Notes: generated by a model from the sequence alone, not told the origin. A stretch of DNA of 64,000 nt from Gemmatimonadota bacterium (GCA_018673255.1 JABHDC010000253.1:248001-312000); one strand, 5' to 3'; positions 52,815 through 62,479 are shown, counted from the stretch's first letter. Numbers and translations: made by a program.

Positions 52815-54332
52815 ATGAGTCAGAAACAGCCCCATCTCATCCTCATCATGACCGACCAGCAGCGCACCGACACGATCGGGGCCTGGGGTTGCGATCACAT
52901 GGTGACCCCTCACATGGATCGGCTTGCCGCAGAGGGGCTGTCCTTCCCGAACACATTCTGTCCAGGTGCGACCTGCGTCGCCTCGCGGGCGGCGATGTTC
53001 ACCGGCATGTATCCCCACAATACAGGCGTCTACAGCTTCGACGACTGGGCACACCATCGCACATGGGTGGAGGATCTGGCAGATGCCGGCTACTGGTGTG
53101 TGAACATGGGCAAGATGCACCTGGGCCCGTGGCGGGCACCGGGTGGTTTCCACGAACGCATCGTCGTCGAGAATCCCACGAATGGGTATCTGCGCAGTGG
53201 CGGTGGAGATGATGACTGGGGACGCTACCTCAGCATGCACGGTACGGACCGTCCCAACGATCGCCATCTCACGGACCCGGACTGGCGCAAGAAGTGCCAG
53301 GGTGCCGCCTGGCACCTGGATGAACACCTGCATGGTGATGTGTATATCGCAGACGCTGCCGTCAGCTGGATCAACAGTCATCAGGGCGACAAGCCGCTCT
53401 TCCTGCAGGTCGGATTCACCGGACCACACGAGCCATGGGATCCACTCCCACGTCATCTGGAGATGTACGAGGATCGTGCCATGCCGGTGCCCGTCGGACG
53501 CGATGGAGAACTGGCAGAAAAGCCGCCGCAGCAGGAAGCCCACAAACGGCGTCTCGCCGAGGCGCTGGCACATCACGAATCCGGCATCGATATGTATGCT
53601 GCAGATGAGGCGGATATCGAGCGCATGCGGCGTCACTACTACGCCAAGGTGACGACCGTCGATGAGCAGCTTGGCAAGGTGATGGCCGCCCTGGAGGCCC
53701 GTGGCTATCTGGAGAACAGCCTGCTCGTCTTCTGCTCGGATCACGGCGAGATGCTGGGTGACCACAGTCTCGCCTACAAGTGGCTGATGTACGACCAGAT
53801 CACGAATGTGCCGATGATCGTCTGCGATCGGCGGGTTGACCGTCCCACTGGAAACCAGGACCGGGACCAGCTACGCGCTACCACAGATCTGGCGTCGCTG
53901 ATGGATATCGGCCCGACCCTGCTGGAAGCGGCCGGTCTTGAAGTGCCGACACGGTTGGAGGGTAGATCGTTGCAGCCGGCCCTCGACGACGCGGAGACGC
54001 AGCCACGGGAATTCGTCTATTGCGAGGACAACTACCAGATCATGTTGCGCAGCCAGACGCACAAACTCGTCTACTACATCGGCCAGACCGAAGGAGAGTT
54101 ATACGATCTGACCAGCGATCCCGACGAACTGTACAATCTGTGGGGGCAGGCTGGGCACGAGGCGCAACAACGGCGATTGCTCGATCAGGTTCTGCTGTGG
54201 CTGGCGGCGAGCAACTACTACAATGCCGGTTACAAGCAGCAGGGCCCTGCGACGTATCGAAGAAACTGGCCTACGGCAGATACACCTTCGCTCACCGGGC
54301 CACCAGTACCGGAGCGTCCCATCGATCTGTAG
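52815..54332 (+). CDS. Type I sulfatase with C-x-A-x-R formylglycine motif
   Basis: A 505-residue sulfatase. PHLILIMTDQQRTDTIGAWG carries the first metal Asp. The formylglycine site is GATCVASRAAMFTGMYPHN, with Ala in place of Pro, an allowed variant. Other motifs are CVNMGKMHLGPW and LVFCSDHGEMLGDHSLAYKW. It is a second, clearly different sulfatase 80 bases after the first, so the two probably act on distinct sulfate positions of one glycan. The ATG at 52815 is chosen since homology begins there. It is followed 43 bases later by the alpha-mannosidase. Confidence 0.88.
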   Translation: MSQKQPHLILIMTDQQRTDTIGAWGCDHMVTPHMDRLAAEGLSFPNTFCPGATCVASRAAMFTGMYPHNTGVYSFDDWAHHRTWVEDLADAGYWCVNMGKMHLGPWRAPGGFHERIVVENPTNGYLRSGGGDDDWGRYLSMHGTDRPNDRHLTDPDWRKKCQGAAWHLDEHLHGDVYIADAAVSWINSHQGDKPLFLQVGFTGPHEPWDPLPRHLEMYEDRAMPVPVGRDGELAEKPPQQEAHKRRLAEALAHHESGIDMYAADEADIERMRRHYYAKVTTVDEQLGKVMAALEARGYLENSLLVFCSDHGEMLGDHSLAYKWLMYDQITNVPMIVCDRRVDRPTGNQDRDQLRATTDLASLMDIGPTLLEAAGLEVPTRLEGRSLQPALDDAETQPREFVYCEDNYQIMLRSQTHKLVYYIGQTEGELYDLTSDPDELYNLWGQAGHEAQQRRLLDQVLLWLAASNYYNAGYKQQGPATYRRNWPTADTPSLTGPPVPERPIDL

Positions 54333-54375
54333 TACCATGAATTATAGTCTACGAGGAAGGAAGTTGGGGAGAGGG

Positions 54376-56529
54376 ATGAAACAGCATCTGATCGCGAATT
54401 CGCACATCGACCCGGTATGGTTGTGGGATCAATACGAGGGCATCGACGAGGTCCTCAATACCTTCCGCTCTGCCTGTGATCGGCTCGAGGAGTATCCGGA
54501 AGTGTCCTTCACGGCCAGTTCGCTGCAGTTCTATCAATGGTGCCTGACCCACGACCCGGCGTTGTTCGAGCGCATCCAGCAATTTGTCGCAGCAGGCCGC
54601 TGGGAGGTGACCGGTGGCTGGTGGATTGAGCCGGACACGAATCTTCCACAGGCGAACAGTGTGGTGCACCAATACGAGGTTTCCCAGCGATTCATCGATA
54701 CGCATTTCGCCGGTCGATCGACGCCGGTGGCCCTGTTGCCGGATACCTTCGGCCATCCGGCGTCCCTGCCGAAATTGCTCGCAGCGACAGGTCAGAAATA
54801 CTTCGTCTTCTGCCGCCCGTCACCGGGTGAAAAGGCAGATCTGCCGGCGGATCTGTTCTACTGGGAGTATGAGGGCGAGCGAGTCCTGGCCTATCGTCTG
54901 CGCTACCACTACATGCAGGGGCATCTGGTGGACGAAGAGAAAATCCGGCAGCGTGTCGGTGACCCGGACTACGCGAATCACGCGGCGAATGCCTTCTTCT
55001 TCGGTGTCGGTAACCACGGGGGCGGGCCGACGATCGAGGAGATCGAACTCTATCGGCGTCTGATCGCCGAAGGCATGGACATGGGGTTCTCCACGCTGGC
55101 GAACTTCTTCGAAGCGGCCGAGAAGATGGAGTCGATCCCCACCTTTCGTGGCGACCTGCACAACCACGCCGTCGGCTGCTACAGTGTTCTGCGGGAGATC
55201 AAGCGTGGGATCCGCGATGCGGAGCACGGTTTGGCATATGCCGAGCGCGCGCTCCATCTGCCAGGTGTGACGGAAATGGCATCGACATCGGCGACGGCAC
55301 CGACGGCTGCATCTGCCGACCCTGCATTGCCTGATCTGGAGCCTCTGTGGCGTACGACACTCTTCAACCAGTTCCACGACATCCTGCCAGGGAGCTGTTC
55401 ACCTGCTGCCGCAGCGATGGCTGTAGGTGAGTTGGGTGGTGTGGACGCGGGGTGGCGCCAGGCGGCCTACCTGTCTCTGAAGAGACACTCGTCGCAGCAG
55501 CCCGTGACGTGTGCGGAGGGGGAGTTTCGGATCTACAACTCATTGCCCTGGCCGGTACGTGCGCCCCTCACGCTGGAGTCGTTCCAGTATTTTGTGCCCG
55601 ACGCGCCATTCTTGAACGAGGCGGGAGAGGATGTACCGGTACAGGCCATCCTTCCAGACGTACGCTGCAACAACCGCCGATGGAGTTTCGTCGATACCCT
55701 GCCGGCGCAGGGCTGTAGGATCTACCACTTCAAAGCAGAGGGTTTTGAGCGGGCCCGCGGGCCATCGCCTGTGCAATACGCTTCCGGATCTCAGATTTCG
55801 GCTGATGATCTGGTCGTGACGAAGGACGGACAGGTCCAGCGCCAGGTGGGAGAGGGAGACGAGCAGCTCCTTCTTCCGGCGCCACGCTACCAGGTGCTGG
55901 CAGACGATTCGGATACGTGGGGCCACGGTGTTGTGACATACGACGATGTCGTGGGCCGGTTCGAACTTCAGTCAACGGCCATTCTGGTAGGGCCGGTGAC
56001 GAGCCGGCTGTATCAGGGCTGGTCGTATGGCGCATCCCGTCTGGACGCGATCTACAGCATCTACCCCGGCCTGCCTTATGTCGATCTGGAGATTCAGGTT
56101 CGATGGGCAGAAGACCGGAAGATCCTGAAGCTGGAGATGACGCAGCCCACGGGCGCTGAGCAGTGGACGATGGAGGCGCCGGGTGGAGCGGTTGTCCGTG
56201 CCGCCAATGGGTCTGAGCAGCCACTGCATCATTGGGTGAATGTGGCGCCGAATGTGTCAGTCGTTCAAGACGGTGCCTTCGCCGCCGATTGCCTCGACGG
56301 GAGACTGCGTATCAACCTGGTGCGCTCCAATCTCTACGGCTATCACACGCCCGATGAACTGGGCCCGCTCGATCCACAGCATCGAACCGACCAGGGCACC
56401 CATGCATTCCGGTTGCGGCTGCTATTTGGGGAAGAGGCACGGCAGGAGCACCTGTCTCGTCACGTCGCCGAATTCCTGGAGCCCTTCTGGATGATTCGGG
56501 AGAGTGGGAACAGCGCAAGTTCCGCGTGA
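54376..56529 (+). CDS. GH38-family alpha-mannosidase
   Basis: A 717-residue glycosidase. MKQHLIANSHIDPVWLW has the zinc-binding H-x-D of the family, LLPDTFGHPASLPKLL holds the catalytic nucleophile Asp and a metal-binding segment, and WEVTGGWWIEPDTNLP is another conserved block. HDILPGSC near residue 335 is the usual middle-domain motif. The C-terminal half is the beta-sandwich. The upstream ATG at 54338 is less likely than 54376, which has GGGGAGAGGG just before it. It may remove alpha-mannosyl units after desulfation by the neighbouring enzymes. Confidence 0.9.
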   Translation: MKQHLIANSHIDPVWLWDQYEGIDEVLNTFRSACDRLEEYPEVSFTASSLQFYQWCLTHDPALFERIQQFVAAGRWEVTGGWWIEPDTNLPQANSVVHQYEVSQRFIDTHFAGRSTPVALLPDTFGHPASLPKLLAATGQKYFVFCRPSPGEKADLPADLFYWEYEGERVLAYRLRYHYMQGHLVDEEKIRQRVGDPDYANHAANAFFFGVGNHGGGPTIEEIELYRRLIAEGMDMGFSTLANFFEAAEKMESIPTFRGDLHNHAVGCYSVLREIKRGIRDAEHGLAYAERALHLPGVTEMASTSATAPTAASADPALPDLEPLWRTTLFNQFHDILPGSCSPAAAAMAVGELGGVDAGWRQAAYLSLKRHSSQQPVTCAEGEFRIYNSLPWPVRAPLTLESFQYFVPDAPFLNEAGEDVPVQAILPDVRCNNRRWSFVDTLPAQGCRIYHFKAEGFERARGPSPVQYASGSQISADDLVVTKDGQVQRQVGEGDEQLLLPAPRYQVLADDSDTWGHGVVTYDDVVGRFELQSTAILVGPVTSRLYQGWSYGASRLDAIYSIYPGLPYVDLEIQVRWAEDRKILKLEMTQPTGAEQWTMEAPGGAVVRAANGSEQPLHHWVNVAPNVSVVQDGAFAADCLDGRLRINLVRSNLYGYHTPDELGPLDPQHRTDQGTHAFRLRLLFGEEARQEHLSRHVAEFLEPFWMIRESGNSASSA

Positions 56530-56687
56530 TGGGCCAGTATGCGATGAGACCAGATACGGGGTCTTGTCGACCAGCGGCGGGACAGGAGCGATCAATCCAG
56601 GCCGGCATGTGCCTGACAGGTGTAGTCGGTGGATGGCGATGTGGTCACGGATGGCGAGGGCGGACGTGCCGCCCGGTCGCGGGTAAA

Positions 56688-57329
56688 TCAGCCTTCGGTC
56701 TGATTTGCCGGCGGCATGTCCTGAAGGTGGGCCATCTCCCCGAGGGTGCGGATCCTCCACTTGCCGTCACGGCGCTCGACGATGCTGAGACTCGAGTTGC
56801 CCACATCGAAGGGGCGCGGGGCCTCGACGGCCAGACCCAGTACGCATTTCATGAACACGCCCAGGGTGCCGCCGTGGCTGACGGCGGCCACGGCCTGCCC
56901 TGCATGGCTGTCGGCGATACGGGTCATCACGTCGACGACGCGCTCGTGGAACTGGCGATGGCTCTCCCCATCGGGGATGACGTAGTCGGGATTCCCGGAG
57001 CGGTAGGCCTGCCAGACATCGGGAAACTCTGTGGCGACGGTCTTCTTCTGTTTGCCCTGGAATACACCATAGTTGCGTTCACGCAGCCCCGGATCGGTGA
57101 CGATCTTGTGGTGGCCCGGTGCTGAGACCAGTTCAGCCGTGTGTTCGGCACGTCGCAGATCACTGGTGTAGAGGGTTGAGCAGGTATCCAGGCGCGCCAG
57201 ACGGGGAGCGAGGGCTTCGGCCTGCCGGATACCCTCCAGGGTGAGGGGAGAGTCGGCCTGGCCCTGGTAGATGCCTCGAGTATTGAACTCGGTTTCGCCG
57301 TGGCGCACGAGGAAGAGTGTCGTCGTCAT
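56688..57329 (-). CDS. Histidine phosphatase (phosphoglycerate-mutase-like) family protein
   Basis: A 213-residue protein with the RHG catalytic motif LFLVRHGETEFN (phospho-His), the second Arg in YTSDLRRAEHTAE, Glu in LRERNYGVFQG, and the distal His in AAVSHGGTLGVF. These fit small phosphatases such as CobC or GpmB. The substrate is unknown. The N-terminus starts directly at the motif, as in the family. It stands alone, divergent from the parvulin gene. Confidence 0.9.
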   Translation of the reverse strand: MTTTLFLVRHGETEFNTRGIYQGQADSPLTLEGIRQAEALAPRLARLDTCSTLYTSDLRRAEHTAELVSAPGHHKIVTDPGLRERNYGVFQGKQKKTVATEFPDVWQAYRSGNPDYVIPDGESHRQFHERVVDVMTRIADSHAGQAVAAVSHGGTLGVFMKCVLGLAVEAPRPFDVGNSSLSIVERRDGKWRIRTLGEMAHLQDMPPANQTEG

Positions 57330-57443
57330 AACAGGCGAAGTTGGTCGTGTCGGTGAACGACGTCAATGACCGCCCACGAATGGCCTGAGAAGTCGTACAT
57401 TCTGTGTTCCGCAGTATCTGACACCCCCAAATGGATGGAGACT

Positions 57444-57725
57444 ATGGCCAAGGCATCGGCACGTCACATCCTCGTACAGACCGAGCAGGAGTGCGAGGAT
57501 CTCAAGAAGCAGATCACCGACGGCGCGAATTTCGTCGATGTGGCCAAGGAGCACTCGAAGTGCCCTTCAGGTCGCGAAGGTGGCGCACTGGGTGAATTCT
57601 CTCCCGGCATGATGGTGCCGGAATTCGACAAGGTCGTCTTCAAGGAAGACGTCGGCGTCGTTCACGGTCCGGTGGAGACCCAGTTTGGTTTCCACCTGAT
57701 TGAGATCACCGACCGCCAGGACTGA
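57444..57725 (+). CDS. Parvulin-type peptidyl-prolyl isomerase (PpiC-like)
   Basis: A 93-residue single rotamase domain, the same length as E. coli PpiC. KASARHILVQTEQECEDLKK, KEHSKCPSGREGGALGEFSPG, and VETQFGFHLIEITDR are the conserved blocks. It would be a cytoplasmic isomerase of prolyl bonds. The ATG at 57444 follows ATGGAG and gives the exact family length; the frame open from 57366 adds nothing. A strong terminator follows. Confidence 0.92.
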   Translation: MAKASARHILVQTEQECEDLKKQITDGANFVDVAKEHSKCPSGREGGALGEFSPGMMVPEFDKVVFKEDVGVVHGPVETQFGFHLIEITDRQD

Positions 57726-57779
57726 GGTCCCGGTGAATCGCGGTCGGTGAGCCGGCTGCGTTATCAGGTGTCGTATAAG

Positions 57780-57820
57780 AACAGCCCCCCGGATCTTGAG
57801 GATCCGAGGGGCTGTTTCCT
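57780..57820 (+). terminator. Rho-independent terminator after the parvulin gene
   Basis: A 16-bp stem with one mismatch (57780-57795 with 57801-57816, arm AACAGCCCC-CGGATC) closing a TTGAG loop, followed by TTTCCTTT. It lies between convergent genes. Confidence 0.85.
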
Positions 57821-57842
57821 TTGATGCTCGGGCCACGGTGAC

Positions 57843-58730
57843 TCACGTCTTCATGCCACTCAGGGAGATTCCGCCGACCAGATATCGCTGGGCCACCAGA
57901 AAGGCGACGATCAGGGGCGCCGCCCCCATGACGCTGGCGGCGAAAACCCGGGGCCAATCGGCGCCGGTCTCAGAGCGGAACAGACTCAGGCCCACGGTGA
58001 GAGGGTAGAAGTCCTGATTGCTGAGCACGACCAGGGGCCACTCGAACATGTTCCAGGAGCCCATGAAGGTGAACAGGCCAAGGGTGATCAGGGCCGGTTT
58101 GGACAGGGGCAGGATCACATTCCAGAGGATCCCCCATGTATCGCAGCCATCGATACGGGCGGCGTGTTCCAGTTCGGCGGGAATGTTCATGAAGGCCTGC
58201 CGCAGCAGGAAGATGCCGAAGGCGCCAGCGAAGCCCGGAATGATGACACCCCACGCCGTGTCGACGAGGCCGAGTTCGCTGATGACCAGGAAGTTGGGGA
58301 TCAGCAACACGGCTGGTGGCACCATCATCGTTGCCAGCAGCAACCCGAAGAGGAAGTCCCGGCCCTTGAATTGCATGCGGGCGAAGGCGTAGGCGGCCAG
58401 CGTGTTGAAGAACAACTGCAGACACGTGATGACGACGGCGTAGATGAAGCTGTTGGCCAGGTAACGATCGATGTGCCCGTAACGAATGGCGTCGATGTAG
58501 TTACGGCCGATGGTCCAGTCGGCGCCGGGCCAGTCGAGGGCGCTGGGCTCGCCGCGGGCGTGGGCAAGTTGTTCGCCGATCTGATAACGCGACGGAATGA
58601 GACTGGTCTTGTCCTCGGCGAATTCCTTCCGCGTCTTCAGCGATGATCCCACCATGTAGGCATAGGGGTAGACCATCACGAGTGCTCCGAGCAGCATCAG
58701 TGTCAGGGCGACAGCACGACTATTCATCAT
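57843..58730 (-). CDS. ABC sugar transporter permease (MalG/carbohydrate type)
   Basis: A 295-residue membrane permease with about six helices. The EAA loop that docks the ATPase is AFMNIPAELEHAARIDGCDTWGILWNVILPLSKP, here seen as ELEHAARIDGCDTWGI and VILPLSKP. The N-terminal helix region (LMLLGALVMVYPYAYMVGSSLKT) is typical of MalG-type partners. The start is ATG 58730 or 58727, overlapping the other permease gene. It is the last gene of the importer operon. No ATPase gene is adjacent. Confidence 0.9.
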   Translation of the reverse strand: MMNSRAVALTLMLLGALVMVYPYAYMVGSSLKTRKEFAEDKTSLIPSRYQIGEQLAHARGEPSALDWPGADWTIGRNYIDAIRYGHIDRYLANSFIYAVVITCLQLFFNTLAAYAFARMQFKGRDFLFGLLLATMMVPPAVLLIPNFLVISELGLVDTAWGVIIPGFAGAFGIFLLRQAFMNIPAELEHAARIDGCDTWGILWNVILPLSKPALITLGLFTFMGSWNMFEWPLVVLSNQDFYPLTVGLSLFRSETGADWPRVFAASVMGAAPLIVAFLVAQRYLVGGISLSGMKT

Positions 58731-59568
58731 AGATACGCCGTGAGCGGAAGACCCGCATCTGGAAGAAGACGAAGACGAAGATGACGGCGAACAGGAGCCA
58801 GGCCAGGGCCGAGGCGTACCCCATCTGGCCAGCCACGGCGAAGGCATTGATGAAGATGGAATAAGCGATGACTTCGGTGCTGCGTTCCGGGCCGCCACTG
58901 GTCATGATGTAGACGGAGGTGAAGACCTGGAAGGAGCCGATGATCGTCATCACCGTCACGAAGACGAGGGTGTTGCGCAACATGGGCAGGGTGATGTGGC
59001 GGAATTGCTGCCAGTGATTGGCCCCGTCGACGCGAGCCGCATCGTAGAGGAACTGGGGGATCTCCGTGAGACCGGCCAGAAAGATGACCATGTTGTAACC
59101 GGCACCGGCCCAGACGCCCAGCAGCGCCAGAGCGGGCAGGGCGCTCCAGGCATTGTCGAGGAGCTGGCCGTAGTTGCCGAAGATGTGGAAGAAGACCAGG
59201 GCCAGCACCACGCCCGGTGTGATCGAGGGAAGGAAGTAGAGGGTGCGGAACAGGGCCTGGCCGTAATGGGCGCGAAGACACAGCAGCGCCAGCGGTAGCG
59301 ATGTGAGCAGCGTGCCGACGACACACATGGCGACGTAGACGGCCGTGTGACGCATGGCGAGCCAGAGGTAGCTGTCCGGGGCGAACAGGGCGCGTCGGTA
59401 ATTGTCGAGGCCGACGAATTGCGTGCCACCGGCGAAGGCATCGTAGTGCTGGAAGCTCACCCACAGGCTGATGCCCATGCTGACGAAGCTGAAGAGGCAC
59501 GCCAGTCCCATGGCAGGGGCGATGTAGAGATATGGTGTGAGTTGTCGTAGAAGTGACCGAGACGCCAT
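58720..59568 (-). CDS. ABC sugar transporter permease (MalF/UgpA type)
   Basis: A 282-residue permease with six predicted helices. YLYIAPAMGLACLFSF opens it and the EAA loop is PQFLYDAARVDGANHWQQF...ITLPMLR. YFLPSITPGVVLALVF is also typical. It starts at ATG 59568, whose A is shared with the stop of the upstream LLM gene (TGATG), and its 3' end overlaps the second permease, so all are translated together. Confidence 0.9.
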   Translation of the reverse strand: MASRSLLRQLTPYLYIAPAMGLACLFSFVSMGISLWVSFQHYDAFAGGTQFVGLDNYRRALFAPDSYLWLAMRHTAVYVAMCVVGTLLTSLPLALLCLRAHYGQALFRTLYFLPSITPGVVLALVFFHIFGNYGQLLDNAWSALPALALLGVWAGAGYNMVIFLAGLTEIPQFLYDAARVDGANHWQQFRHITLPMLRNTLVFVTVMTIIGSFQVFTSVYIMTSGGPERSTEVIAYSIFINAFAVAGQMGYASALAWLLFAVIFVFVFFQMRVFRSRRIYDE

Positions 59569-60647
59569 CAGGCGGATCCTGCCATCGTGTTCCCGGGCCG
59601 GAAGCGTGGTGCCACGATGTCGGCGAACAGGCGCAGACCGGTCTCGTCCGGCGCGTCGAGAAACCACATCATGAAATGGGAGATGCCAAGATCGATGTAG
59701 GCCTGCAACTGCCCGGCTACGTCGTCCGGGGATCCGATCAGTGTCGTTCGAGCCACTGATTCCGGGACAACATCCGTGTCACCGGCGATGAAGGCAGCCA
59801 GTTCGGGTGCAGGAGGCGTCGTCGGGTCGAGTTGGCTGATCTGCTGCAGGCGATCACGCACGCCGGCCAGGTCGTCGGCGATCAGGATCTGCATCTCCAG
59901 ACTCTTGGTGATCTCGCCCGGGTCACGTCCTGCCCTGTTGCAGGCGTCGCCAAGCAATTCCAGACGCTGACGCATGCCGTCGATGGTGACGGGCGTGCTG
60001 TTCCAGCCCTGACCATAGCGGGCACAGGCGTCCAGCATGTGGGGGTCGACTTCGCCGAGCCAGATGGGCGGGTGGGGTGACTGGATCGGCTTGGGTTCAC
60101 ACAGGGCCTGATGCAGGTGGTAGTGCTGGCCCGCGTAGTCGACGGGACCTGCCTGCGTCCACATGGCCAGCGTCATCTCGATCTCTTCGACCAGGTGTGC
60201 GACACGATCCGGCATCAACTCGGCCCACGGCAGCCCATAGGCCCCGAATTCTTCCGCCCGATTGCCGCCATCGACGAAGTGGATGAGACGCCCGCTGGAA
60301 AGCTGGTCGAGGGTGGCTGTCATTTTCGCCGTCATCGAGGGGTGTCGAAGGAAGTGGGCCATGTGGATCATGCCCAGCTTCGCCCGCTGTGTGGCACCGG
60401 CCAGAGTGCACAGCGTCGTCCAGCCCTCCAGGATGGCATCATCGGCACCCATGAACAGGTGATCGGCGACCCAGAGGGAGTCGTAACCGAGCCGGTCGGC
60501 GGTGACGCCCAGTTGCAGCGTCGTGGCCGCATCGAGGCGTTGATACCCAGGTGTGCGAAAAAGGCCGGCACCCGGGGCAGCGAAGATGGGGAGACAGAAG
60601 CCGAAGCAGATCTCGTGGCTGCCGCTCATCACAGGTTGGTTTCCCAT
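59568..60647 (-). CDS. LLM-class flavin-dependent oxidoreductase (luciferase-like monooxygenase)
   Basis: A 359-residue TIM-barrel flavoprotein. CFGFCLPIFAAPGAGLFRTP opens the barrel, RLGYDSLWVADHLFMG is the flavin-site block, and FLRHPSMTAKMTATLDQLSSGR with GGNRAEEFGAYG is characteristic of the bacterial luciferase-like group. These enzymes oxidise substrates with FMNH2 and O2, or with F420 in some lineages. It lies inside the importer operon, one base from the permease and two from the binding protein, which suggests that the imported compound is its substrate. Confidence 0.9.
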   Translation of the reverse strand: MGNQPVMSGSHEICFGFCLPIFAAPGAGLFRTPGYQRLDAATTLQLGVTADRLGYDSLWVADHLFMGADDAILEGWTTLCTLAGATQRAKLGMIHMAHFLRHPSMTAKMTATLDQLSSGRLIHFVDGGNRAEEFGAYGLPWAELMPDRVAHLVEEIEMTLAMWTQAGPVDYAGQHYHLHQALCEPKPIQSPHPPIWLGEVDPHMLDACARYGQGWNSTPVTIDGMRQRLELLGDACNRAGRDPGEITKSLEMQILIADDLAGVRDRLQQISQLDPTTPPAPELAAFIAGDTDVVPESVARTTLIGSPDDVAGQLQAYIDLGISHFMMWFLDAPDETGLRLFADIVAPRFRPGNTMAGSA

Positions 60648-60648
60648 A

Positions 60649-62154
60649 TCAGAGCTTCCCCTGCAGTCGTCGTTCCGTCATCCAGCGCGCCACCTGTTGG
60701 TTGTAGCGCGCGTAGACGTTGTCCACGTTGCGTGCCGCCAGTTGCAGCGCCGCCTCGATCGATGGATAGGGGCCTTCGCCGGCGATGATCTCGGGATAGT
60801 GGAGGAGCACACTCTCGAAGACGGGATTGGCCTGGTGGTCGACGGCGATGATCTCCGTGTGCCGCAGCTTGTCACCCACGAGGCAGATCTGCTTGACCGT
60901 GGACAGATAGGGGCGTTCAGCCAGGGCCTGTTGCCACCGTTGTGTGGCGTAGAAATCAAAGCGCGGGCCATTGTAACCCAGGTGTTTGGAACGCAGCAGC
61001 GACCCGGGCAGACCGCAGACGAACTTCAGATAACGCCAGGCGGCATCGACATTTTCGGCGCGCTGCGTGATGACGAGCATGTTGCCCCAGGTGACCGTAC
61101 CGTGACCATCACCGGAGGGGCCAGGGGGAAAGGCCGTCTTGCCGAAATGTGTCCAACCGAGGCTGTTGCGGGTGATGTCCTTGCCCGACCAGGTGCCGGC
61201 CGTGACGCAGGCGACCTTGCGTTCCTGGAAGAGTTCTGAATCGGTCATCTGGCGCCGGAAGGGCGGGGTGACTCGATCGACCCAGTAGAGACGGGCGAGG
61301 AAGTCGAGGGTCTCGACGCCCTGTGGAGATGCGAAGAGCGCCTTCGTGCCGGCGCTGTCCTGAACACGTCCGCCATTGGCGGCCAGCCAGGGCGAGAACA
61401 TCCCCGCCCCCGAGCCATAGGCGGACAACACAAATCCGGCGCGTTTGATCTCGCCATCTGCATCGCGAATGGTCAGCTTGTCGACGACACGCCGGAAGTG
61501 ATCCCAGTCTCGCAGGGCATCGAAGCGCAGGCGATCGTAGTCGATGCTGCCGTCCTGGCGACGGGCGAACATGGCCCGCAGTTCTTCGTCGTGTGCTGCC
61601 TCTTCCTGCAGGATGTCGAGATTCCACAACAGACAGCTGGCATCGATGATCTGCGGGATGCCGAAGACGGTGCCGGCGTCGGCACCACTGTCGACCTGGT
61701 TGTGGCGCCAGGCAGAAGGGAGGAATTGCTCTGCTGCGAGGGACTCACCCGATGGCGCGTCGGTATCTGCTGCCAGCAGTCCATTCAGGGGACGCAACAT
61801 CCCGCGCTGGTAGAAGCCCTCTGCCCAGTACACGGAAGACTGGAATACGTCCGGTGGTGTGTCGCCGACCATGGCCGTCGACAACTTCTGCACGTAGTTG
61901 CCGAAGGGGACGATCTGGTAGACGACATCGATATCGGGGTTCTGAGCCTCGAAGGTGCGTTCGATTTCGGCGAAGTAGGCGCCGTATTCCTCGTTGGTGG
62001 ACGCACTCCACCAGTCCCAGACGCGCAGTTCCTGCCGCGTTTCGTCGCGTGTGATCTGTTCGACGAAGTGGCGGGTCATGCCGGCTCTTGCCAGGACGCC
62101 GGCGGTCAGCAGGAGGGCGAGGGTGACCCAGATCGTGGTCTTGAGGCTCGGCAT
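60649..62154 (-). CDS. Extracellular solute-binding protein (ABC carbohydrate importer)
   Basis: A 501-residue periplasmic binding protein of the family 1/MalE-like type. The N-terminal membrane helix (TIWVTLALLLTAGVLARAG) is a signal or anchor without a lipobox Cys. LRVWDWWSASTNEEYGAYFAEIERTFEAQNP opens the first lobe (quoted in part as ELRVWDWWSASTNEEY), with TPPDVFQSSVYWAEGFYQRG and AWRYLKFVCGLPGS later. It is the first gene of the importer operon and would bring substrate to the two permeases. The sugar type is not inferable. Confidence 0.88.
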   Translation of the reverse strand: MPSLKTTIWVTLALLLTAGVLARAGMTRHFVEQITRDETRQELRVWDWWSASTNEEYGAYFAEIERTFEAQNPDIDVVYQIVPFGNYVQKLSTAMVGDTPPDVFQSSVYWAEGFYQRGMLRPLNGLLAADTDAPSGESLAAEQFLPSAWRHNQVDSGADAGTVFGIPQIIDASCLLWNLDILQEEAAHDEELRAMFARRQDGSIDYDRLRFDALRDWDHFRRVVDKLTIRDADGEIKRAGFVLSAYGSGAGMFSPWLAANGGRVQDSAGTKALFASPQGVETLDFLARLYWVDRVTPPFRRQMTDSELFQERKVACVTAGTWSGKDITRNSLGWTHFGKTAFPPGPSGDGHGTVTWGNMLVITQRAENVDAAWRYLKFVCGLPGSLLRSKHLGYNGPRFDFYATQRWQQALAERPYLSTVKQICLVGDKLRHTEIIAVDHQANPVFESVLLHYPEIIAGEGPYPSIEAALQLAARNVDNVYARYNQQVARWMTERRLQGKL

Positions 62155-62479
62155 CTTTGGTCAGTCTTCGCCCCGGGCGTCGCCGAGAGGGTTCGGGGCG
62201 ACGTCGCCTGTTGGTGGTGTTACATGATCCTGAGGTGATGCCGGAGTGTTGGCGCGCCTCGACTGCGTCGAGGCGCTGGGTCCTCCGCTGGCTGGCACGT
62301 GCATAGGGGCGACGTCATGCCCCTCTCTCCTCTCGCCGACGCTCTGGGCGAGAGGGCACCAATATACGCGGCCAACTGTGAAAGAAACCAATCCGCGCCC
62401 GGTGGCAGAAGAGCTGAGCCTCCTGACAGAGGGTGAACTGAGCGTGATGAGAGGGGACCGATGAGGAGAGATGCTCTCT
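62155..62479. other. Intergenic region upstream of the importer operon
   Basis: A 325-base gap. It includes a hairpin at 62329-62355 but no credible ORF or RNA gene. A promoter for the importer operon should lie here, but I see no strong match. Confidence 0.4.
62329..62355. repeat. Hairpin in the importer-cupin intergenic region
   Basis: CCTCTCGCC-GACGCTCTG-GGCGAGAGG, a 9-bp stem and 9-base loop. It could end the convergent or same-strand cupin transcript; without a T-tract its role is uncertain. Confidence 0.4.
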
